Shown here: piece after piece, positions 6,100 to 11,364 of the stretch
Numbering within the stretch: position 1 is the first letter of the stretch
How the letters are laid out: every line of letters begins with the position of its first letter
Source of the DNA: JBHJHK01 sp050330975
GTDB lineage: Bacteria; Pseudomonadota; Gammaproteobacteria; Competibacterales; Competibacteraceae
Reading direction: 5' to 3'
Assembly (NCBI GenBank): GCA_050330975.1
Contig: JBHJHK010000271.1
Span: 1-11,364, forward strand
DNA: 11,364 bases
Position numbers and translations under genes: made by a program
The notes under the pieces: model-generated
What the model was told of the DNA's origin: nothing
Database searches by the model: none
Seen by the model: the letters and a program-made list of their open reading frames with translations, nothing else

Positions 6100-7080
6100 A
6101 TGATGACAACCAACATGACGTCAAATGTCTTCTCAAGCGCTGGTATGCACGATGTTGACATGATAGACGTTGTGATGCCCAAAGAGACTGTGGCCCATTC
6201 CTTCTCGATACCCGGTCTCAGCAATTCGCCAAAGACATCTCTGGTTCCTCAGCTCGACACGCTGAGCCAACTAGCTAGGGCTGCTTACCTGGGAGACGAC
6301 TATCGTCAGGACTTCATCGACGACAACACCCTAAGAGATACGGACGTGACCATCGACGGTCGAGTCTTGGGTGACCCGCAATCGGTTGTAGGCACCGGGG
6401 GGGACCTCGAGGGCGATGACAACGACCACTTGATGGGGAGCCGGGGCAACGAAAAGTTCTCTGGCGGTAAGGGCGATGTACCCTACGTGACCTGTAAAAA
6501 TGGCCATTACACTGTCCATGGCACTAGCGGCAATGACACGATCAAAGTCATCAAGGAGGGGGACAAAGCCGTGATTTTCGTCAACGGCGAAGAGACCTTT
6601 CGCATGGACATCAGCGATCTCAACAAGCTCACTATCGATGGGGGCAAAGGTAACGACAGGATCGAGGTTTCCAAAGGCTGGTCCTATGATTTCCTCACCC
6701 TCAAGGGCGGTGATGGCAACGACATAATCGTCGGCGGCGATGGCTACAACAAAATCGTCGGCGGCGAAGGCAACGACATAATCTTCGGCGGCGATGGAGG
6801 TAACTTGATCGTCGGCGGCAAGGGCCACGATTTCATCGGAGGTGGCCAAAATCGAGATGTTATCGTCGGCGGCGCAGGCAACGACATAATCTTCGGCGGT
6901 GCAGGCAACGACATACTCGACGGTGGTCAAGGCAAAGACAAAGTTTGGGGCGGAAAGGGCGATGACCGTCTCTACGATTATGATGGCAACGACGAACTCG
7001 ACGGTGGCCAGGGCAAAGATACAATTTACCTTCTCGGCGACGCCAAACGCGGCGCTGCCGTGATCATCACAGAGCCGTAA
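6100..7080 (+). CDS. RTX (hemolysin-type calcium-binding repeat) protein
   Basis: A protein of 326 residues ending in tandem Gly/Asp-rich RTX nonapeptides, which in this family bind calcium and fold as a beta-roll outside the cell, usually after type I secretion. Layout: an unrecognised N-terminus of about 110 residues, degenerate repeats (GGKGD, GGKGNDRIEV), a beta-rich stretch with HGTSGNDTIKV and VNGEETFRMD, twelve consecutive nonapeptides at 6706-7029, and a short end, AVIITEP. No Sec signal peptide, catalytic domain or membrane segment is visible, so its activity is unknown. Start choice: the frame is open from a GTG at 6001 with no ribosome-binding site (would give 359 residues); the ATG at 6100 has GGGGAA seven bases upstream and is preferred. 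GC content is near 50 %, well below the neighbours, suggesting transfer. No type I transporter genes are in view. An out-of-frame RTX remnant follows. Confidence 0.82.
   Translation: MMTTNMTSNVFSSAGMHDVDMIDVVMPKETVAHSFSIPGLSNSPKTSLVPQLDTLSQLARAAYLGDDYRQDFIDDNTLRDTDVTIDGRVLGDPQSVVGTGGDLEGDDNDHLMGSRGNEKFSGGKGDVPYVTCKNGHYTVHGTSGNDTIKVIKEGDKAVIFVNGEETFRMDISDLNKLTIDGGKGNDRIEVSKGWSYDFLTLKGGDGNDIIVGGDGYNKIVGGEGNDIIFGGDGGNLIVGGKGHDFIGGGQNRDVIVGGAGNDIIFGGAGNDILDGGQGKDKVWGGKGDDRLYDYDGNDELDGGQGKDTIYLLGDAKRGAAVIITEP
6706..7029 (+). repeat. Twelve tandem 27-base units encoding RTX nonapeptides
   Basis: Exactly twelve nine-codon units, beginning GGDGNDIIV and ending GGQGKDTIY. Good units include GGEGNDIIF, GGAGNDIIF and GGAGNDILD. 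Units such as GGQNRDVIV, GGDGGNLIV and DYDGNDELD have lost one or more calcium-binding positions. The DNA is also repetitive, with GGCAACGACATAATC recurring, which favours unequal recombination and copy-number change. The reverse strand gives a long artefactual reading frame. Confidence 0.85.
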
Positions 7081-7147
7081 CCATCACAGAATAGGTTTCT
7101 ACCTCCGGTTTCTGGGAACTCGGCGGCCTTACAAACGGGTACACCAT

Positions 7148-7297
7148 GGCGACGGGCTCTACGGCAATGAGGGTGACGACACCCTCCGCGGTGGCCAGGG
7201 CAGCGACTCTCCCCCCTGGGGAAGGGGACTTTGGGATTCAAACATCACTTCCCCAGTAGTATTCGTTCGCCGAGGCGGGGTTGACAAGATTAGGTGA
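7148..7297 (+). pseudogene. Out-of-frame RTX repeat remnant
   Basis: Sixty-eight bases after the RTX stop, in a different frame, the + strand reads GDGLYGNEGDDTLRGGQGSD (7148-7207), which is unmistakably RTX repeat sequence (GNEGDDTLR, GGQGSD). The frame then continues with non-repeat residues to a TGA at 7295-7297. It has no start codon of its own with a ribosome-binding site. The most economical reading is the frame-shifted or deletion-scarred 3' end of the RTX gene just upstream, or the residue of a second RTX gene. Seen directly; the history is inferred. Confidence 0.6.
7216..7256. terminator. Nine-base perfect inverted repeat between convergent genes
   Basis: CTGGGGAAG (7216-7224) and CTTCCCCAG (7248-7256) are exact reverse complements around a 23-base loop. 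The site lies between the RTX gene (+) and parE (-), where a bidirectional terminator would be expected. Neither side has a proper T-tract and the loop is long, so termination is only a possibility. Confidence 0.3.
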
Positions 7298-7344
7298 GTA
7301 TTGTGGGTTCAATCTGTTGGGCGAGGGAACTTGGGGAACCGAAA

Positions 7345-9267
7345 CTAACCCACCTCCGCCAAGTTGCCCTTGGCCTCTAGCCAGGCCCGCCGGTCGGCGG
7401 ACCGGCGCTTGGACAGCAGCATATCCATCAGGGTGGTGGCATCGTCATCATCGCCCCCGGCCTCTGGAGGGGGGGATTCAAAGGTGTCGCCCAGGGTGAG
7501 CTGGACCAAACGACGGGTGTTGGGGTCCATGGTGGTCTCCCGCAGCTGCAGAGGATTCATCTCCCCCAAACCCTTGAAGCGGGTGACGGCGATTTTGCCC
7601 CGTTTGTTGTCGGCCTGGAGGCGATCTAAGATGCCCTGCTTTTCCCCTTCGTCCAGGGCGTAGAACACCTCTTTACCCACGTCGATGCGAAACAGTGGCG
7701 GCATGGCGACAAACACCCTTCCCGCCGCCACCAAGGGGCGGAAATGGCGGGTGAAAAGGGCGCACAACAAGGTGGCGATGTGGTAGCCGTCGGAGTCGGC
7801 GTCGGCCAGGATACACGCCTTGCCATAGCGCAGTTTGGAAAGGTCGCTGCTACCTGGGTCTACCCCCAGGGCCACGGCGATGTCGTGGACTTCTTGGGAG
7901 GCCATCACCTCCTGGGACTCCACCTCCCAGGTGTTGAGGATCTTGCCCCTCAGGGGCATCACCGCCTGGAACTCCCGAAACCGGGCCTGCTTGGCAGACC
8001 CCCCCGCCGAGTCCCCCTCCACCAAAAACAACTCCGAGCGCCCCAGATCCTGGGCACTGCAGTCGGCCAGCTTGCCGGGCAACGCCGGACCGCTGGCAAT
8101 TTTTTTCCGCACCACCTTCTTGGCGGCCTTGAGGCGCTGGTGGGCGTTTTGCAGGGCCAGTTGGGCAATGGCCTCGCCTTGGTCGGGGTGTTGGTTGAGC
8201 CACAGACTAAAGTGATCCTTCACCACCCCGGCGATGAAGGCCGTGCACTCCCTGGACGACAACCGCTCTTTGGTCTGACCGGAGAACTGGGGCTCTTGGA
8301 GCTTGGCGGACAACACATAGCTACAGCCCTCCCAGACATCCTCGGGGGCCACCCGCACCCCCCGGGGGAGCAGATTGCGGATCTCTAAAAACTCCCGCAC
8401 CGCCTCGGTGAGGCCCAACCGCAAACCGTTGACGTGGGTGCCCCCCAGAGGCGTTGGAATGAGGTTGACGTAGCTCTCGGCCAACCCATCCCCCCCCTCG
8501 GGCAGCCAACACAACGCCCACTCCACGGCCTCGCCACCGCCGTCCACCCGGCCGACAAAGGGGGGATCGGGGACGTGGGGCAAGCCCTCCAGGGCGCTTT
8601 GGAGGTACTCTTCCAGGCCGTCTTGGTAGCGCCAGGCCTGCCGCTCGCCGCCGGCTTCGTCGGTGAGGGTCAAGGTGAGGCCCGAACACAACACCGCCTT
8701 GGCGCGCAACAGGTGGGCGAGCCGCTGGCCGTGGAAGCGGGGATTGTCGAAGTACTGGGGATCGGGCCAAAATCGCACCGCCGTACCGTGGACCTTGGCC
8801 GGTACCGCCCCGGCATCCACCAGATCGCCACACTTTTCTCCGTTGGCAAAGGCCATGGTGTAGCGTCGCCCCTTGCGGCGCACCTCGACCTCCAGGCGGC
8901 TCGATAGGGCGTTGACCACCGAGACCCCCACCCCGTGGAGCCCCCCGGCAAACCGGTAGCTCTTGGCCGAGAACTTGCCGCCGGCGTGGAGACGGGTGAG
9001 GATCAACTCCACCCCCGACACCTGGTACTCGGGATGGCGGTCCACGGGCATGCCGCGTCCGTCGTCCACCACTGACAGCGAACCGTCGCCGTGGAGGGTG
9101 ACATCCACCTGCCGGGCGTGGCCCGCCAGGGCTTCGTCGACGCTGTTGTCGATGACCTCCTGGGCCAAGTGGTTGGGGCGGCTGGTGTCGGTGTACATCC
9201 CCGGGCGCTTGCGCACCGGGTCCAAACCGCTCAATACCTCGATGGCAGACGCGTCGTAATCGTTCAT
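7345..9267 (-). CDS. parE: DNA topoisomerase IV subunit B, ParE
   Basis: ATPase subunit of topoisomerase IV, which with ParC decatenates daughter chromosomes. At 640 residues it has the compact ParE length rather than that of long GyrB forms, and the N-terminal pattern (AIEVLSGLDPVRKRPGMY at 8-25, TSRPNHLAQEVIDNSVDEAL around 28-47) is ParE-like. Visible: the GHKL ATPase with catalytic Glu37 and Asn41, DDGRGMP at 68-74 and GLHGVGVSVVNALS at 109-122; the transducer with QTKERLSS at 331-338; the TOPRIM domain with EGDSAGGSAKQ at 417-427 and the metal-binding DADSDG at 489-494; and the C-terminal LMDMLLSKRR and RRAWLE segments. A small GGDDDD acidic insert precedes the end. Odd: residue 430 is Phe where the family normally has Asp or Asn (QAR-F-RE). 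GAGAG lies four bases before the ATG. Divergent from the MerR gene; ParC is outside the window. Confidence 0.97.
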   Translation of the reverse strand: MNDYDASAIEVLSGLDPVRKRPGMYTDTSRPNHLAQEVIDNSVDEALAGHARQVDVTLHGDGSLSVVDDGRGMPVDRHPEYQVSGVELILTRLHAGGKFSAKSYRFAGGLHGVGVSVVNALSSRLEVEVRRKGRRYTMAFANGEKCGDLVDAGAVPAKVHGTAVRFWPDPQYFDNPRFHGQRLAHLLRAKAVLCSGLTLTLTDEAGGERQAWRYQDGLEEYLQSALEGLPHVPDPPFVGRVDGGGEAVEWALCWLPEGGDGLAESYVNLIPTPLGGTHVNGLRLGLTEAVREFLEIRNLLPRGVRVAPEDVWEGCSYVLSAKLQEPQFSGQTKERLSSRECTAFIAGVVKDHFSLWLNQHPDQGEAIAQLALQNAHQRLKAAKKVVRKKIASGPALPGKLADCSAQDLGRSELFLVEGDSAGGSAKQARFREFQAVMPLRGKILNTWEVESQEVMASQEVHDIAVALGVDPGSSDLSKLRYGKACILADADSDGYHIATLLCALFTRHFRPLVAAGRVFVAMPPLFRIDVGKEVFYALDEGEKQGILDRLQADNKRGKIAVTRFKGLGEMNPLQLRETTMDPNTRRLVQLTLGDTFESPPPEAGGDDDDATTLMDMLLSKRRSADRRAWLEAKGNLAEVG

Positions 9268-9294
9268 AAAACTCTCAAAATTCCGTTGATTACA

Positions 9295-9330
9295 TTTTGC
9301 TATTATAGTGCCTCAGACGAGCTAAACGAC
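9295..9330 (-). promoter_or_regulatory. Probable parE promoter
   Basis: On the - strand a perfect TATAAT occurs at 9307-9302, about 35 bases before the parE start codon, with the expected transcription start near 9295 and a leader of roughly 28 bases containing GAGAG. A matching -35 is weak: the hexamer 17 bases upstream reads GTCGTT. The surrounding DNA is AT-rich for this genome. A good -10 in the right place makes it plausible. Confidence 0.45.
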
Positions 9331-9364
9331 GAAAAAACCACAAAAAAAACGCCCTCAAAATCCC

Positions 9365-9404
9365 GGTGGTCAACCTTTGATCCGCCCTTTGATCCCAAAC
9401 CACC
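9365..9404. promoter_or_regulatory. Nested repeats in the parE-merR intergenic region, possible operator
   Basis: GGTGGT (9365-9370) and ACCACC (9399-9404) form inverted arms enclosing two direct copies of CCTTTGATCC that start at 9374 and 9386, twelve bases apart. The cluster lies 68-107 bases before the MerR start codon, in the 204-base divergent spacer. MerR-type proteins often bind repeats in such spacers and regulate themselves, so an operator is a reasonable guess. The repeats are visible; the function is inferred. Confidence 0.35.
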
Positions 9405-9471
9405 ACCCCTTGCAGTCGCCCGCCTTTTGCCCCCTGGTCAGGCGTCGGCGCCCAACAGGAGATCCGAGCCC

Positions 9472-10425
9472 ATGGCCGACAATTCTACCGACGAGCCGGT
9501 CTATCGCATCGGCACCGTGGCGCGGTTGACGGGTATCCCCGCCGTCACCCTGCGCATGTGGGAGCGGCGCTACAGCGTCGTCGCCCCCGACCGCACCCCG
9601 GGGCGCAACCGCCTCTACACCCGGGACGACATCGGGCGTTTGGCCCTCATCAAGCGCCTAGTGGACAATGGCAACGCCATTTCCACGGTGGCCACCTTGA
9701 GCCTCGACCAACTCCAAGAGCGCCTCCAGTTACACCGCACCCCGACGACGGCGGTCAAGAATAGGCTGGTGGTGGTGGGCACGGCCCTGCCCGTCAAGCT
9801 AGACCAGGCCAACGGCGAACTGCCGGGGCTGGAAGTGGTGGCCACCTTCCAAGACAGCCGCAGTTTGGCCCTAGAGGGACCAGCTCTCAAGCCCCAGGTG
9901 CTGGTGCTGGAGTACCCCGTGGTCGATGATGCCGCCGCCGCCGAGATCCAGCACTTCAGCAGTCAGTTGATGGTCCAGCGCACCGTGGTGGTCTACGGCT
10001 TTGGCCGCAGCGAGGTGATGCGACGCCTCAATGGCGGGCGAATCACCACCCTGAGGGCCCCGGCGGGGCTGGCCGAGCTGCGGCGGGCCTGCCTGCCCGA
10101 GGGGGAGCCACCCCGCGCGCCACCCCAGCCCCTAGAGCCCGAAACGCCCCCCGACGAGGACTGGGTGCCCCCCAGGCGCTACGCCAACGACGCCCTGGCC
10201 CGCCTCACGGCCCTGCCGACCTCCATCCACTGCGAGTGCCCCCAGCACCTAGCGGAGCTGTTGTTCAGCTTGACCTCCTTTGAAATCTATTGTCAGGAGT
10301 GCCGCCAGCGCTACCCCGACGATGCCGTGCTCCACGCCTACCTCCACGTCACCACGGCCAGGGCCCGGGCGATGATGGAAAACGCCCTGGAGAAGGTCAT
10401 GGAGGCCGAGGGGTTGCGGGAATGA
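9472..10425 (+). CDS. MerR-family transcriptional regulator with Cys-rich C-terminus
   Basis: DNA-binding regulator of 317 residues. The N-terminus is a clear MerR winged helix: YRIGTVARLTGIPAVTLRMW at 11-30, ERRY at 31-34, GRNRLYTRDDIGRLALIKRL at 44-63, similar to the MlrA/CarH/LitR branch. Residues about 98-208 look like a Rossmann-like sensor domain (RLVVVGTALPV, PQVLVLEYPVV, RTVVVYGFGR), but the cobalamin motif DxHxxG of B12-binding relatives is not visible. A Pro-rich linker (about 211-235) leads to a C-terminal helical domain with CECPQHL at 254-260 and CQEC at 274-277; CPxHL and a following DDAVLHAYLH stretch resemble other proteobacterial MerR proteins, as I remember them. The frame is open back to 9091 but overlaps parE; the ATG at 9472 has AGGAG ten bases upstream and gives a normal MerR start. 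Ligand and targets are unknown; 80 bases or fewer separate it from ispA. Confidence 0.88.
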   Translation: MADNSTDEPVYRIGTVARLTGIPAVTLRMWERRYSVVAPDRTPGRNRLYTRDDIGRLALIKRLVDNGNAISTVATLSLDQLQERLQLHRTPTTAVKNRLVVVGTALPVKLDQANGELPGLEVVATFQDSRSLALEGPALKPQVLVLEYPVVDDAAAAEIQHFSSQLMVQRTVVVYGFGRSEVMRRLNGGRITTLRAPAGLAELRRACLPEGEPPRAPPQPLEPETPPDEDWVPPRRYANDALARLTALPTSIHCECPQHLAELLFSLTSFEIYCQECRQRYPDDAVLHAYLHVTTARARAMMENALEKVMEAEGLRE

Positions 10426-10505
10426 CCCCTGGGCTTGGCCTGGCAAATTGACCCCATGGAGCCGGCGAGTTAACGTAGATGGCAGCAAAACGTCCCCAGG
10501 GCGCC

Positions 10506-11364
10506 ATGGAATCCCTCATCGACAGCTACAGACAGCGCGTCAACGCCGCCCTCGAAAGCCTTCTGCCGAGCGCCGATGCCCATCCCCAGCGCCTCCACAG
10601 CGCCATGCGCTACGCAGCCACAGCCCCGGGTAAACGCATCCGTCCCGCCCTGGTCTACGCCGCGGGCCGCTTGGGGGATGTCCCCATCCAGCGCCTCGAC
10701 CCCATCGCCTGCAGCGTGGAGCTGATTCACGCCTACTCGTTGGTCCACGACGACCTGCCGGCCATGGACGACGACGACCTGCGCCGCGGCCGCCCCACCT
10801 GCCATGTGGCCTTCGACGAAGCCACGGCCATCCTGGCCGGGGATGCCCTTCAGGCCTTGGCCTTTGAGTTGCTGGCCGACGCAGACATCAGCCCAGGTGC
10901 CCGAGCCCCAGCGGTGGCCATCCTGGCCCGGGCGGCGGGCAGCCGGGGCATGGCGGGGGGTCAGGCCATCGACCTCATGGCCGTGGGCCGAGCCCTCGAC
11001 CTGGCGGAACTGGAGGACATGCACCGCCACAAAACCGGGGCGTTGATCCGCGCCAGCGTGGCCCTGGGGGCCTTGGCCGCCGACCTCGACAACGCCGCCA
11101 AAACCCAGCTAGATCGCTACGCCGAAAGTATCGGCTTGGCTTTTCAAATCCTCGACGATATCCTCGACGAAACCAGCGACACGGCGACCTTGGGCAAAAC
11201 CCAAGGCGCCGACCGCCTGCGCCACAAGCCCACCTACCCGGCTCTGTTGGGCCTCGAAGGGTCCCCCCCCCACCAGCGCGCCCACCACCACCAAGCCCTG
11301 GAGACCTTCGCTCCCTACGACGCCGCCGCCGAGCCCTACCGCTGGCTAGCCACCATAATCGTAC
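10506..11364 (+). CDS. ispA: Polyprenyl synthetase, (2E,6E)-farnesyl diphosphate synthase type (3' end cut)
   Basis: Trans-prenyl diphosphate synthase that condenses isopentenyl diphosphate with dimethylallyl and geranyl diphosphate to farnesyl diphosphate. Visible: GKRIRPALVYAAG at about 42-54, the first Asp-rich motif DDLPAMDDDDLRRGRPT at 82-98, AILAGDALQ at about 108-116, GGQAIDLMAVG at 151-161, HKTGALIRAS at 175-184, and the second Asp-rich motif DDILDETSD at 217-225 followed by LGKTQGAD. The residues before the first motif (AYSLVHDD) match E. coli IspA, favouring C15 product. The frame is still open at the window end after 286 residues, against about 299 for E. coli, so only the last few residues are missing. 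Start: an in-frame ATG at 10479, directly after a TAG, would add nine residues; 10506 fits the family length better, and neither has a strong ribosome-binding site. The usual upstream partner xseB is absent; a MerR gene takes its place. Confidence 0.93.
   Translation, partial: MESLIDSYRQRVNAALESLLPSADAHPQRLHSAMRYAATAPGKRIRPALVYAAGRLGDVPIQRLDPIACSVELIHAYSLVHDDLPAMDDDDLRRGRPTCHVAFDEATAILAGDALQALAFELLADADISPGARAPAVAILARAAGSRGMAGGQAIDLMAVGRALDLAELEDMHRHKTGALIRASVALGALAADLDNAAKTQLDRYAESIGLAFQILDDILDETSDTATLGKTQGADRLRHKPTYPALLGLEGSPPHQRAHHHQALETFAPYDAAAEPYRWLATIIV

Noticed and set aside
6331..6930. 199-codon - strand frame with repeated VVAIAADDY-like units.
   Set aside because: The periodicity is simply the reverse-strand reading of the RTX repeats.
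6706..7029. Regular repeats considered as a CRISPR array.
   Set aside because: The period is 27 bases with no spacers and it encodes in-frame RTX nonapeptides.
7744..8388. 214-codon + strand frame opposite parE.
   Set aside because: Shadow of ParE; no start signal or domain.

Overview
This window looks like a high-GC gammaproteobacterial chromosome segment. The evidence is the conserved order hflK-hflC-DUF2065(yjeT-like)-hisZ-purA, a ParE of the Gram-negative topoisomerase IV type and an IspA-type prenyl synthase. Sequence alone does not let me name the genus. The core genes look roughly 62-66 % GC by eye; one block in the middle is clearly poorer in GC.

Layout. (1) Positions 162-5311, all on the + strand: hflK and hflC overlap by 4 bases and encode the SPFH membrane complex that controls the FtsH protease. 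They are followed by a GC-rich hairpin, a small DUF2065 membrane protein, hisZ (regulatory subunit of the short-form ATP phosphoribosyltransferase) and purA (adenylosuccinate synthetase). (2) Positions 5312-7344: an accessory-looking island with about 690-790 bases of gene-poor DNA, one acidic RTX (GGxGxDxxx) repeat protein, and a short out-of-frame RTX remnant downstream. (3) Positions 7345-9267 on the - strand: parE. (4) Positions 9472-11364 on the + strand, divergent from parE: a MerR-family regulator with a degenerate sensor-like middle domain and a Cys-rich C-terminus, then ispA, cut by the window end only a few residues before its expected stop.

How the genes work together: most are housekeeping (membrane protein quality control, histidine and purine synthesis, chromosome decatenation, isoprenoid synthesis) and do not form one pathway. 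The links I can support are HflK with HflC, and possibly the MerR regulator with the adjacent ispA.

The items most worth a second look are: a PurA whose phosphate-binding loop and IMP-site neighbourhood carry several single-base substitutions at normally invariant residues; a hypermutable-looking C10 tract inside a perfect inverted repeat in an unusual 76-residue HflC tail; the compositionally distinct RTX island with its frame-shifted remnant; and the MerR regulator with four C-terminal cysteines but no visible B12-binding motif. I found no CRISPR array, tRNA, rRNA, complete insertion sequence or obvious defence system.
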